A DNA stretch of 8,780 nucleotides, taken from contig CAYUMU010000142.1 of assembly GCA_964445985.1 (NCBI GenBank), positions 1 through 8,780 on the forward strand, read 5' to 3'. The stretch is from CAYUMU01 sp964445985. Lineage in GTDB: Bacteria > Planctomycetota > Planctomycetia > Pirellulales > S012-138. The first letter of the stretch is position 1. Every line of letters starts with the position of its first letter. The position numbers and the translations under genes are program-made. This document shows, piece after piece, positions 1 to 7,566 of the stretch. The notes beneath the pieces were generated by a model. That model was given only the letters and a program-made list of their open reading frames with translations. It was not told the DNA's origin and searched no databases.

Positions 1-2
1 CC

Positions 3-53
3 CAACCCTTGCAGCGCAAGAACTTACAACAACAACTGGGGAAGTTGGGCTAG
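3..53 (+). CDS. Possible C-terminal tail of a gene cut by the window edge
   Basis: Reading from base 3, the sequence gives 16 codons (QPLQRKNLQQQLGKLG) ending in TAG. The composition, rich in Gln, Lys and Leu, resembles a real protein C-terminus. Another plus-strand frame stays open to a TAA at 68-70, so frame choice alone does not settle it. A weak hairpin with a T-run lies about 60 bases further on and would fit the end of a plus-strand transcript. No family can be named from 16 residues. This is a guess that depends on sequence to the left of the window. Confidence 0.2.
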   Translation, partial: QPLQRKNLQQQLGKLG

Positions 54-115
54 GAACGCACGAAAAATAACTTCCGGTTTTCTACAATTCCTTCACTGGC
101 GGGGCCATGCGAGCA

Positions 116-140
116 CGGCTGAAACGCCGAAGTTGTTTTT
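116..140 (+). terminator. Weak terminator-like hairpin with T-run
   Basis: A 4-bp stem (CGGC at 116-119, GCCG at 126-129) with a 6-base loop is followed by a T-rich stretch ending in five T residues at 136-140. On the plus strand this has the form of a minimal intrinsic terminator, suited to a gene ending near base 53. The stem is very short and the T-run starts several bases after it, so it could easily be chance. Confidence 0.2.
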
Positions 141-150
141 CATCAGTTAC

Positions 151-1362
151 CTATCGTCTAGAAAGGACCATAAGCTTCTCCATGGCGTTCTCAAATTGCC
201 TGACCTTCGAAAGGTAGTCGAAATATCCCACGAGATCACTAGCCAATGACTTCGTTCGACGTCTCGAAGAATGCAGCTTTGGTGAAAAACCGGCGATTGC
301 GGATCGATACACCAAGACCGCGCAAGATGTAAGTAAAGGCAATTTGGAGTTTTTAAACGGGAATAGTGACTTCTCTGTTACCCGATTGCCATGAAGAAAG
401 CAATTTCGTGACTTGTAAAGCTCGGTGTACAGTCGCTGCGAAAAGTTAATTTTTCGAGTAGTCTTTCCGGAATTGCTCTTTAGCGTGTAACGCTGAGCTT
501 TCAGGTCTGAGCTGCACCATTCTGCACCTTCGATGCAATCAATGACCGTGCGCAAACTAGCGTTGCCCCTGGTCGGATGCGTAAGGACTTCGAAGGCACT
601 TACCCAAAGTGCAATTGCAACTCCGACATCATGAATCGTCGGCTCGCGAGTGCCGATTGCAGGCATGCGAGCTGCCTGTGCTGCAACTTCAAGCGATCTA
701 AATAGAACGCGGGTTCTTCTTTGCGTGCGCCGTCTGAGGAAGTGCGATTTCCATTCCGCCATCAAATACTTCAGTAAATAATCATCATACCCGCAAGACA
801 ATGAACAATTGTTGGGCAAGTGGGGCGCGATTTGGCCATCGAACTTCTCTAAGTTGTCGTCGATGCTTCTCAAAGCCATACTTCTTGCACTAAGTTCGTC
901 GCCTTTTCTGGTCGCTGTGAAGGGGTACAGGTCAAAAAAGTCTGTCCATAAGGGATACGGCACCCTCCCACCGCTCAACTTGCAACTCCACCCGTCCACT
1001 AAGGAACTGATCGCAATTGCGTTACGAAAGCTGAGCACAGCGTAGAAATTTACACTAGCAGGTGCATCCCGGCGAATGAGCAAGGCGGACGGCGCTACAT
1101 GATTTTTGAATTGGTCTGTTAGCTTCGTTGTTAGCACGCCCACAGCCGGGTTCGACGCAGCAAGGTCGATAAGTCGCTGATCAGATGGTGGCACCAGTGC
1201 TAAATAATCGTTCTCGATGGAAACGTCGTATGCGATATGAGGAACTAAGTACGCAAAATCCCACGCTGTCCCGCTCATTCGTTGTGCAAAATGCTCTCTT
1301 AGAAGTTTCCCATCCCAACGGATTGGTTTCGGCAGCTTCAACTGCAATTGCAGAATCAGCAT
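151..1362 (-). CDS. HEPN-domain (Apea-like) hypothetical protein
   Basis: This is a 403-residue protein of unknown function. The C-terminal half has features of Apea-like HEPN domains. A helix with the motif ALWVSAFEVL (about residues 251-260) is followed by YKSRNCFLHGNR (about 316-327), which contains the Arg-X4-His signature R319...H324. HEPN proteins of this kind are often metal-independent RNases or nucleotide-binding partners in toxin-antitoxin and phage-defence systems. The N-terminal ~200 residues match nothing I recognise. A basic stretch (HFLRRRTQRRTR) lies near 207-218. I see no signal peptide or clear membrane segment, so it is probably cytoplasmic. I chose the ATG at 1362. The frame extends to a TTG at 1437, but that would run through a hairpin and overlap the upstream stop codon. 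The DNA is visibly poorer in GC than its neighbours, which suggests transfer. No partner gene is visible beside it. The coding call is fairly sure; the HEPN call is moderate. Confidence 0.7.
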   Translation of the reverse strand: MLILQLQLKLPKPIRWDGKLLREHFAQRMSGTAWDFAYLVPHIAYDVSIENDYLALVPPSDQRLIDLAASNPAVGVLTTKLTDQFKNHVAPSALLIRRDAPASVNFYAVLSFRNAIAISSLVDGWSCKLSGGRVPYPLWTDFFDLYPFTATRKGDELSARSMALRSIDDNLEKFDGQIAPHLPNNCSLSCGYDDYLLKYLMAEWKSHFLRRRTQRRTRVLFRSLEVAAQAARMPAIGTREPTIHDVGVAIALWVSAFEVLTHPTRGNASLRTVIDCIEGAEWCSSDLKAQRYTLKSNSGKTTRKINFSQRLYTELYKSRNCFLHGNRVTEKSLFPFKNSKLPLLTSCAVLVYRSAIAGFSPKLHSSRRRTKSLASDLVGYFDYLSKVRQFENAMEKLMVLSRR

Positions 1363-1391
1363 GCGTGACTTGCCGCGAAGCGTGCCCCAGA

Positions 1392-1412
1392 CCGCCGGGG
1401 TGAACCCGGCGG
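1392..1412. repeat. Strong GC-rich hairpin in the DUF1501-HEPN spacer
   Basis: A perfect 8-bp inverted repeat (CCGCCGGG at 1392-1399, CCCGGCGG at 1405-1412) encloses a 5-base loop. Beside it the octamer GGCTCGCT is repeated directly at 1411-1418 and 1422-1429. The block lies between the stop codon of the DUF1501 gene and the preferred start of the HEPN gene. No T-run follows on the minus strand, so it is not a standard intrinsic terminator. It could still stabilise the 3' end of the mRNA or reduce read-through. Its form, a short palindrome with flanking repeats just after a stop codon, also fits a dispersed intergenic repeat. Confidence 0.6.
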
Positions 1413-1429
1413 CTCGCTGTTGGCTCGCT

Positions 1430-2851
1430 TTACGCAATCAAGTCATGCACCACGTTCCCATACACATCCGTCAGGCGGAAGTCCCGTCCCGCGTAGCGGT
1501 AGGTAAGCTGTTCGTGGTTCAGGCCCAGCAGGTGCAGGATGGTGGCGTGCATGTCGTGCATGTGCACGCGGTTTTCTTGAGCGTAGTAGCCGTATTCGTC
1601 GGTGTTGCCGTAGGCGATGCCCGACTTCACGCCGCCGCCGGCCATCCACATGGTAAAGCCTTGCGGGTTGTGGTCGCGGCCGTTGGCGCCTTGCGCGATC
1701 GGCGTGCGGCCGAACTCGCCGCCCCACACCACCAGGGTGTCTTCCAGCATGCCGCGGGCTTTGAGATCGCCCAGCAGGGCCGCGATCGGTTGATCGACCG
1801 CCAGGCAGTTCTTTTCGTGGCCTGCCTTGAGATTGCCGTGCTGGTCCCAGACGTTGCCGGTGGAAACCTGAATGTAGCGCACGCCTGCCTCGGCGAACCG
1901 CCGGGCCAGAATGCACTGCTTGGCAAAGTTGTCGGTGGCGGCGTTGCCCACGCCATACATTTCTTGAATGTGCTGGGGCTCGGCCGCAAGGTCCATCACG
2001 CCGGGGGCCGTTTCCTGCATGCGGAAGGCCAGCTCGAATGACTCGATGGCCCCTTCGATCTGTTCATCGTGCCCGGCTTGGGCCAGGTGGTTGCGGTTGG
2101 CCTGCTGGAGGAAGTCGAGCTGGCGGCGCTGGGCGGCCAGGCTGTCGCCGGCGGCCAGGTTCTGCATCTGCCCACTCCCCAACTTGCCCGAGCGGCCAAC
2201 CGTGGTGGCCTGATACGTGGCCGGCAAAAAGGCCGAACCGTAGTTGCGGGGTCCGCCGTGGCCGCTGGGAGGACTGATCGAGACGAAGCCGGGCAGGTTC
2301 TGGTTTTCGCTGCCCAGGCCATACGAAACCCAGGCCCCGACCGATGGCCGCACGAAGTTATCGGTGCCGGTGTGGAGCATGCACACGGCCTGACCGTGCG
2401 ATTGCCCTCGGCTGTGGAGCGAGCGCACCACGCACAGGTCGTCCACGTGTTTGGCCACGTTGGGCAGCAGTTCCGAAACCCAGAGGCCGCTGTCGCCATG
2501 TTGGGCAAACTTCCAGGGGGATTTCATCAGCGTGAGCTTGGCGCCCACGTTGGGAGCGGCGGCGAAGGGGAGTTGCTTGCCGTCGTCTTTTTGCAGGCGG
2601 GGCTTGTAGTCGAACAGATCGACATGGCTCGGCCCGCCGTGCATGAACAAAAAGATCACCCGCTTGGCCTTGGGGGCGTGATGCGGGAGCGGCAGCAATG
2701 ATCCTGCTGACGTGTCAGCCGTTGCTCCAGGAGCGGCCAGGGCCGTTTGGGCGTTGAGTCCGGCAAAAGCCAAGTAACCAAAGCCAGCGGCAGTGCTTTG
2801 CAGCAATTGGCGACGAGACAGCACTTGGGCCGAGGGGATGTATCCGGTCAT
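1430..2851 (-). CDS. DUF1501 family protein with Tat signal
   Basis: This 473-residue exported protein belongs to the DUF1501 family, which is related to the sulfatase/alkaline-phosphatase-like fold. Its biochemical role is not established. The N-terminus has a twin-arginine signal (SRRQLLQ, Arg13-Arg14), a hydrophobic stretch at about 21-32 and an Ala-rich cleavage region near 38-41. This suggests export in folded form. The mature part shows family landmarks: FMHGGPSHVDLFD (69-81), NVWDQHGN (333-340), WGGEFGRTP (377-385), GRDHNP (391-396) and HMHDMHATILHLLGL (430-444). These His/Asp-rich segments are where metal ligands would be expected. I chose the ATG at 2851 because AGGAG lies 9 bases upstream and the Tat signal follows directly. 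The frame runs on to a TTG at 3037, inside the upstream gene. The gene follows the PSCyt/PSD1 gene by 128 bp, the usual pairing in planctomycetes, so cotranscription is likely. The length is normal for the family and nothing looks broken. Confidence 0.93.
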   Translation of the reverse strand: MTGYIPSAQVLSRRQLLQSTAAGFGYLAFAGLNAQTALAAPGATADTSAGSLLPLPHHAPKAKRVIFLFMHGGPSHVDLFDYKPRLQKDDGKQLPFAAAPNVGAKLTLMKSPWKFAQHGDSGLWVSELLPNVAKHVDDLCVVRSLHSRGQSHGQAVCMLHTGTDNFVRPSVGAWVSYGLGSENQNLPGFVSISPPSGHGGPRNYGSAFLPATYQATTVGRSGKLGSGQMQNLAAGDSLAAQRRQLDFLQQANRNHLAQAGHDEQIEGAIESFELAFRMQETAPGVMDLAAEPQHIQEMYGVGNAATDNFAKQCILARRFAEAGVRYIQVSTGNVWDQHGNLKAGHEKNCLAVDQPIAALLGDLKARGMLEDTLVVWGGEFGRTPIAQGANGRDHNPQGFTMWMAGGGVKSGIAYGNTDEYGYYAQENRVHMHDMHATILHLLGLNHEQLTYRYAGRDFRLTDVYGNVVHDLIA

Positions 2852-2860
2852 GGCAGGGAG

Positions 2861-2865
2861 CTCCT
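2861..2865 (-). promoter_or_regulatory. Shine-Dalgarno site that fixes the DUF1501 start
   Basis: The minus strand reads AGGAG here, 9 bases before the ATG at 2851. It supports that start over the longer reading, whose first 62 residues have no family resemblance. It is the only convincing Shine-Dalgarno sequence found before any gene in this window. The rest of the 128-bp spacer (2852-2979) shows no clear terminator, in line with read-through from the upstream gene. Confidence 0.7.
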
Positions 2866-2979
2866 GAGTTTTGTGGGCGGGAAGGCAACCGCGGCGGGGG
2901 AGAACGCTGGGGCGGCAATCCGTGTTCGGTTCGCCCTCCGTTCCATCGCTCTGCGCGAAGGTTGGGCGGCGTTGTGTAT

Positions 2980-5900
2980 CTAGTTCAACATGCGGAATTC
3001 GGTCGAGGCCAGCAGGGCTTGCACCAACTGCTGCCAAACCTCCTGGGGCTTACCGCCATCGGCGGCCACGGACGACATGAATGCCGCGGCCCGACCGCGT
3101 TCATCTTGAGTTGGCTTGCGGCACAATACCAAGCGGTAAGCCTGATCGAGCCGGGCCGCTTCGTCTTGGGGATGTTCTGCCAGTAAGCGCTTGGCGGTGG
3201 CCGAGGCCTGGGCTCGCACCAGCGGATCGTTGAGCAAAAACAGGGCCTGGGTCGGCACGTTGGTCGTATCGCGGCGACCGGTCACCACGTCGGGGTCGGC
3301 GAAATCGAAAACGGTGAGGAAGGCCGGCAATTCGTTGCGAATGATCGGCAGGTACACGCTGCGGCGCTGGATATCGGTATTGCGGCCGCTCGAACTCTCG
3401 TTGTTGTTGCCGATGGCCAGGTAGCCTAGGCCCCGCACGGGCGAATCGCCGGGCGCCAGGTCCAACTGGCCTGAGATGGCCAACAGGCTATCGCGCAGGG
3501 CTTCGGCCGGCAGCCGCTTGCGATTGGCGCGCCAGAGAAGTTTGTTATCGGGGTCGGCCAGGTAGGCGGTTTCGTTGAACTGGCTGCTCATGCGGTAGGC
3601 GCGGCTCAGCGCGAGCTTGCGCACCAACGGCTTGATCTGCCAGCCGCTCTCCACGAACTCCACCGCCAATGTATCGAGCAATTGCGGATGGCTGGGGAGC
3701 TGGCCCAGGTGGCCGAAGTTATCGACCGTTCGCACCAGGCCTTCGCCAAAGACGTGCTGCCACACGCGGTTGACCATCACGCGGGCGGTGAGCGGATGGT
3801 CGGGCCGGGTAAGCCACTGGGCCAATTCCAGGCGTCCGCTCTGTTCGGGGTTTTCGATGGTGACCGTGGCGTCGCTGGCTACTTGCAAAAAGCCTCGTTG
3901 CACTTTGGGGCCACGGTGCTTGATTTCGCCGCGGATGCAAATCTGGCAGTCGTCAATCTGCTGGGCCTCGCGGGCTGCCATGGCCGTGGGCGCGGCGGGC
4001 GGGGCCGTTTTTTCCAGGTCCTTCGTCTCTTTTTCCAGCCTGGCAATCAGCGCTTTGGCGTCCGCGATTTGTTGCTCGGTTTCTTTAACCTCGGGCGATT
4101 GCTGCTTGGCCACCGCGTCTTTGCTAGCGTCTTCATCCATGGCAAGGAACTGCACGGCGTCGGCCAGCACGTGACCGCTGGTGCCCGCGTTGGAAATCGT
4201 CACCGAGCCGGCGGTTCCTTGCTCAAACTGGAACACGCCCAGCGGCTGAAATAGCTTGTCGATGCTGCCCGGCTTGGTTTGATCGAGCTTGAGCTCGGTC
4301 TTGCCGCCGGCGTGCACAATGGTGACCGGCACGGCCGGATCGCGACCGCTGCCGCCCGCGTACGAAATCCGCACTTCGTACCGGCCGGCCTGGGGCAGGT
4401 TGGGCGTCCAGATAACCGACTTCTCGCCCTTGCCTTGCTTTTCGTCGTGCACGTAGCCCTCGCCCACAAAATTAGGGCTGAACTTCGAAGACGTCCATTG
4501 GCCGACCAGCTTGGCCTCGCGGTCGTCCACGGTGATGCCGCGGCTGTTGCTCTTGAGCTGATCCAAGCGGGCGTCGGCCGCCTTGAGATCTTTTTGGGCG
4601 TTCGCCAACTGACCTTTCAAACGGTCTTTGGCGCTGTTGTAAGCCGCCAGGGCTTCGGCGTGCTCGGGCGAAATCGGCAGGGGCGTTTCCTTCCAGGCGG
4701 ATACGTACTGCTGGCTTTCACCTTCCAGCGTGACCGTGCTCTTGAAGATACCGGCCAAGGCGTAGTAATCGGCCGTGGGAATGGGGTCGAACTTGTGGTC
4801 GTGGCAACGGGCACAGCCAAGGGTCATGCCCAGGAAGGCCCTGCCGACGGAATCCACCTGCTCGTCCACCACATCCATCGCCAGCTTTTCTTTGTCGCGC
4901 TCGCTGAGCATTTTGGGGCCGATGGTCAGGAACGTGGTGGCCACGAGCTGATCGGCCCGCTGCTCGTCGGTGGAGTACGACATCAGATCACCGGCGATCT
5001 GCTCGCGCACGAACTGATCGTAGGGCCGGTTGTTGTTGAAGGCGTCGATCACATAGTTGCGATACCGCCAGGCATTGAAAAACGTGGCGTTGAAGTCGCT
5101 GCCGTTGCTATCGGCGTAGCGGGCCACATCGAGCCAATGCCGACCCCAATGCACGCCAAACTGCGAGGATGCCAGCAGCCGATCGACCACGGTTTCATAG
5201 GCTTGAGGGCTCTTATCCGCCAGGAAGGCAGCGAGCTCGGCGGGACTGGGGGGCAGACCTGTCAGATCGTAAGAAACGCGACGCAGCCAGGTGGCCCGAT
5301 CGGCGTCGGCAGCAGGCGACAGCTTGGCCGCTTGCAGCCGAGCTAGCACAAAGCGATCGACATCGTTGACTGGCCAACTGTCTTGAGCCACGGCGGGAGG
5401 CCGGTGGGCCTCGGGCAGTTGAAACGACCAGAACTCGCGGGCCTGTTCCAGGTTCATGCCCGCTTTGCTCTGCACTTGCGGCGCTTGGCCGGCACGGGGA
5501 TCGATGGCGCCGAGCTTGACCCACTTTTCGAACACGGCAATTTCGGCGTCCGAAAGCTTGCCCTTGGGGGGCATTTCATAGCTTTCGTACCGCACGGCCG
5601 AGATCAGCAGGCTTTCGTCCAGGTCGCCAGGCGCAATGGCCGGGCCGCTATCGCCCCCCTCTTGCCAGCCAGCTTTGCTATCCAGAGCCAGGTTGCCTTT
5701 GGCTTCGCCACCCGAGGTATGACACTCCAGGCAATGCCTGGCCAGCAACGGCCGCACTTCTTTTTCGAAAAATTCCACCTTGGCGGGATCGAGCTCGGTA
5801 GCGTCAGAATTGCCAGGATTCGCCGGCTTAACCGGCGGCTCGCCGGCAACCGCAGCCACGGCCAGGCAAACGGCGATCAAGCAGCCAACCAGGCACAGCA

Positions 5901-5988
5901 ACCACAAACGGAAGGCCATGCGACGGGGATTTTGCTTCGCTGGCAAGGCACGAGCTACCGACAATTGCTGTGGGGCAAGAGATTTCAT
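2980..5988 (-). CDS. PSCyt1/PSCyt2/PSD1 planctomycete cytochrome protein
   Basis: This 1002-residue exported protein has the architecture PSCyt1 (cytochrome c-like), PSCyt2 (DUF1549), PSD1 (DUF1553). A hydrophobic segment at about 26-48 is a signal peptide or membrane anchor. PSCyt1 spans about 70-165, with the haem motif CLECH (86-90) and a possible axial Met in YEMPPKG (Met139). PSCyt2 spans about 205-417 and ends in GCARCHDHKFDPIP, a second CXXCH (392-396). PSD1 covers about 715-1000, including ARVMVNRVWQHVFGEGLV and TTNVPTQALFLLNDP. Between PSCyt2 and PSD1 lies a long insert: a predicted coiled coil (about 444-480), a beta-rich golvesin-like domain (about 487-616) and a second coiled coil (about 630-660). 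A redox role at the cell surface, perhaps in polymer breakdown, is inferred; the substrate is unknown. The ATG at 5988 gives a positively charged leader before the hydrophobic segment. The ATG at 5919 would give a shorter, equally plausible signal, and neither has a clear Shine-Dalgarno. It is the first gene of the likely operon with the DUF1501 gene. Confidence 0.93.
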   Translation of the reverse strand: MKSLAPQQLSVARALPAKQNPRRMAFRLWLLCLVGCLIAVCLAVAAVAGEPPVKPANPGNSDATELDPAKVEFFEKEVRPLLARHCLECHTSGGEAKGNLALDSKAGWQEGGDSGPAIAPGDLDESLLISAVRYESYEMPPKGKLSDAEIAVFEKWVKLGAIDPRAGQAPQVQSKAGMNLEQAREFWSFQLPEAHRPPAVAQDSWPVNDVDRFVLARLQAAKLSPAADADRATWLRRVSYDLTGLPPSPAELAAFLADKSPQAYETVVDRLLASSQFGVHWGRHWLDVARYADSNGSDFNATFFNAWRYRNYVIDAFNNNRPYDQFVREQIAGDLMSYSTDEQRADQLVATTFLTIGPKMLSERDKEKLAMDVVDEQVDSVGRAFLGMTLGCARCHDHKFDPIPTADYYALAGIFKSTVTLEGESQQYVSAWKETPLPISPEHAEALAAYNSAKDRLKGQLANAQKDLKAADARLDQLKSNSRGITVDDREAKLVGQWTSSKFSPNFVGEGYVHDEKQGKGEKSVIWTPNLPQAGRYEVRISYAGGSGRDPAVPVTIVHAGGKTELKLDQTKPGSIDKLFQPLGVFQFEQGTAGSVTISNAGTSGHVLADAVQFLAMDEDASKDAVAKQQSPEVKETEQQIADAKALIARLEKETKDLEKTAPPAAPTAMAAREAQQIDDCQICIRGEIKHRGPKVQRGFLQVASDATVTIENPEQSGRLELAQWLTRPDHPLTARVMVNRVWQHVFGEGLVRTVDNFGHLGQLPSHPQLLDTLAVEFVESGWQIKPLVRKLALSRAYRMSSQFNETAYLADPDNKLLWRANRKRLPAEALRDSLLAISGQLDLAPGDSPVRGLGYLAIGNNNESSSGRNTDIQRRSVYLPIIRNELPAFLTVFDFADPDVVTGRRDTTNVPTQALFLLNDPLVRAQASATAKRLLAEHPQDEAARLDQAYRLVLCRKPTQDERGRAAAFMSSVAADGGKPQEVWQQLVQALLASTEFRMLN

Positions 5989-6041
5989 GCGGCAAATTGC
6001 GGGGTGAAGGGAGGGAGTGCGTAGCGGGGCGGGCAGTGGGG

Positions 6042-6071
6042 ATTATAACCGGTTATCGGCATATCACCTAA
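6042..6071 (-). promoter_or_regulatory. Candidate promoter and palindromic operator for the PSCyt/PSD1-DUF1501 operon
   Basis: On the minus strand a perfect TATAAT lies at 6047-6042, about 54 bases before the ATG at 5988. A weak -35 candidate (TTAGGT, 6071-6066) stands 18 bases further upstream. The palindrome ATAACCGGTTAT (6045-6056) overlaps the upstream half of the -10 box and the adjacent spacer, where a bound repressor would block RNA polymerase. The -10 match and the palindrome are seen directly. Promoter and operator function are inferred, and the -35 is poor. The rest of this divergent region (5989-6246) holds a GC-rich imperfect inverted repeat (6145-6150 with 6165-6170) but no clear promoter for the plus-strand gene. 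Confidence 0.45.
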
Positions 6072-6246
6072 GCTTTTTGCGGCAAAATCGAACACCACAT
6101 GTGAACAGGCGCCCACTGCATTTTTGGGTAAAGCGGCTCGCTTCCGCAGCTCGTGCTTAAGCTGGCTGCGAGATTACGATAGGCTGGAAGCTGTTCGCCG
6201 CCTTGGGGAGTAGCCCCCGCACGCATTTTGTGAGTCCTGCTGCTTA

Positions 6247-7548
6247 ATGACCGTTTCAGCGGATTGCCGCCATACCCTTTCCACGCCAGCCGAGCGCGAG
6301 CGGATGCGGTCGCTGCACCGCCGGGCCCTCGATGCCTATCAACTGGGGCAGCTCAACCGGCAATTGCTGCGGCTGCGCGAACACAACGCCTTTTATGCCG
6401 AGAAGCTCGCTGGCGTGGTCTTGCCGCTGGCCAGCTTGCGCGAATTGGCCGCCGTGCCGCTGACCACCAAAGACGAGTTGCTGCCCGAGGCCGGGGCTCT
6501 GAGCAATGTTGCCCGCAATCTGACTTACCCGTTGGAACGGTACGTGCGCTACCACCAAACCTCGGGCACCCGCGGCCGGCCGATGGCGGTGCTCGACACG
6601 GCCGAAGATTGGGCTCACTGGATGGACACCTGGCAATACGTGCTCGACGCCGCCGGTATCACGCCGCAAGACCGCATTCTCATGGCATTCTCGTTCGGCC
6701 CCTTCATCGGCTTTTGGAGCGCTTTCGATGCCGTCACGGAGCGCGGCTGCTTGGTGATCCCCGGCGGGGGTCTTTCGACGGCAGCCCGATTGGGCATGCT
6801 GCTTTCCATGCAGGTTACGGCCGTGTTTTGCACGCCCAGCTATGCCCTGCGAATGGCCGAAGTGGCCGCGGAAATGGGCCACGATTTGGCCAGCAGCAGC
6901 GTGAGGGCCTTGGTCGTGGCGGGCGAACCGGGAGGATCGGTGCCCTCGACCAGGGCTCGCATCGAGCAGGCCTGGGGCGCCACCCTCTTCGATCACAGCG
7001 GCGCCACCGAAGTTGGCCCTTGGGGCTGCGGCGACAAGGTGGGAGAAGGGCTCTCGATCATCGAAACCGCCTTCCTGCCCGAGTTTATCGGCCGCGAAAC
7101 CGGCCAGCCCGCCGCCGATGGCGAGCTCTCCGAACTGGTGCTGACCACGCTCGTGCGCGAAGGGAGCCCCGTCATTCGTTACCGCACCGGCGACCTGGTT
7201 CGCCCCTGTCGCCCCGAGCATGGTTTCACGCAATTGATGGGCGGCGTGCTCGGCCGCGTGGATGACATGATGATCGTGCGGGGAGTGAATGTCTTCCCCA
7301 GCGCCATCGAGCACATCTTGCGAGGCTTCCCCGAAGTGGCCGAGTTCCGGCTCACGGTTCGCAAGGCGGGCGAGATGGACGCCTTGGAGATTGAAGTGGA
7401 AGACGCCGCCGCCGAGCCGGAGCGCATCGCCGTGGCCTTGCGAGCCCAATTGGGCTTAACGGTCGCCGTGCAAAACGTGGCCAGCGGAACTTTGCCGCGG
7501 TTTGAAGCCAAGGCGGCCCGCTTTGTGGATCTGCGCGGGAACGGCTAA
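6247..7548 (+). CDS. PaaK-type adenylate-forming ligase (phenylacetate-CoA ligase family)
   Basis: This 433-residue cytoplasmic enzyme is close in length to phenylacetate-CoA ligases. The family activates a carboxylic acid with ATP to an acyl-adenylate and usually transfers it to CoA. Motifs appear in the expected order: phosphate loop TSGTRGRP (105-112), AGEPGGS (225-231), DHSGATEVG (249-257), YRTGDL (312-317), the hinge region GRVDDMMIVRGVNVFP (336-351), and a C-terminal LPRFEAKA (416-423) whose Lys422 is in the place of the catalytic lysine. The loop has Arg (Arg109 and Arg111) where PaaK usually has Thr and Lys. The acid substrate cannot be read from the sequence, so no paaK symbol is given, and no other phenylacetate genes are in the window. 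I chose the ATG at 6247; it lacks a clear Shine-Dalgarno, and Met20 (6304) is an alternative. The gene is divergent from the PSCyt/PSD1 gene and converges on the glycosyltransferase gene, so it appears to be transcribed alone. Confidence 0.9.
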   Translation: MTVSADCRHTLSTPAERERMRSLHRRALDAYQLGQLNRQLLRLREHNAFYAEKLAGVVLPLASLRELAAVPLTTKDELLPEAGALSNVARNLTYPLERYVRYHQTSGTRGRPMAVLDTAEDWAHWMDTWQYVLDAAGITPQDRILMAFSFGPFIGFWSAFDAVTERGCLVIPGGGLSTAARLGMLLSMQVTAVFCTPSYALRMAEVAAEMGHDLASSSVRALVVAGEPGGSVPSTRARIEQAWGATLFDHSGATEVGPWGCGDKVGEGLSIIETAFLPEFIGRETGQPAADGELSELVLTTLVREGSPVIRYRTGDLVRPCRPEHGFTQLMGGVLGRVDDMMIVRGVNVFPSAIEHILRGFPEVAEFRLTVRKAGEMDALEIEVEDAAAEPERIAVALRAQLGLTVAVQNVASGTLPRFEAKAARFVDLRGNG

Positions 7549-7566
7549 TGCCATCCGCTCACCGCG

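Noticed and set aside
1392..1412. The GC-rich hairpin as an intrinsic terminator for the operon
   Set aside because: No T-run follows the stem on either strand, so the standard terminator form is absent. It is reported as a repeat or hairpin instead.
1363..1437. A 25-residue N-terminal extension of the HEPN protein from a TTG at 1437
   Set aside because: It uses a rarer start codon, overlaps the DUF1501 stop and would translate the hairpin and repeat block.
1361..2041. A 226-residue plus-strand open frame opposite the DUF1501 gene
   Set aside because: It has a low-complexity His/Val/Ala composition and is antisense to a strongly supported gene. It starts inside the HEPN 5' end and crosses the hairpin.
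2852..3037. A 62-residue N-terminal extension of the DUF1501 protein from a TTG at 3037
   Set aside because: It would overlap the PSCyt/PSD1 gene and hide the Tat signal, whereas the ATG at 2851 has a well-placed AGGAG and is followed at once by the twin-arginine motif.
4279..5346. A 355-residue plus-strand open frame inside the PSCyt/PSD1 gene
   Set aside because: It is a shadow of the coding strand, rich in His, Gly, Val and Ala, with no recognisable domain, and it lies wholly within a well-supported gene.
6256..7449. A 397-residue open frame antisense to the ligase gene
   Set aside because: It mirrors the codons of the ligase gene on GC-rich DNA. Its translation is His/Gly/Ala-rich without family motifs, whereas the sense frame has every expected ligase motif.
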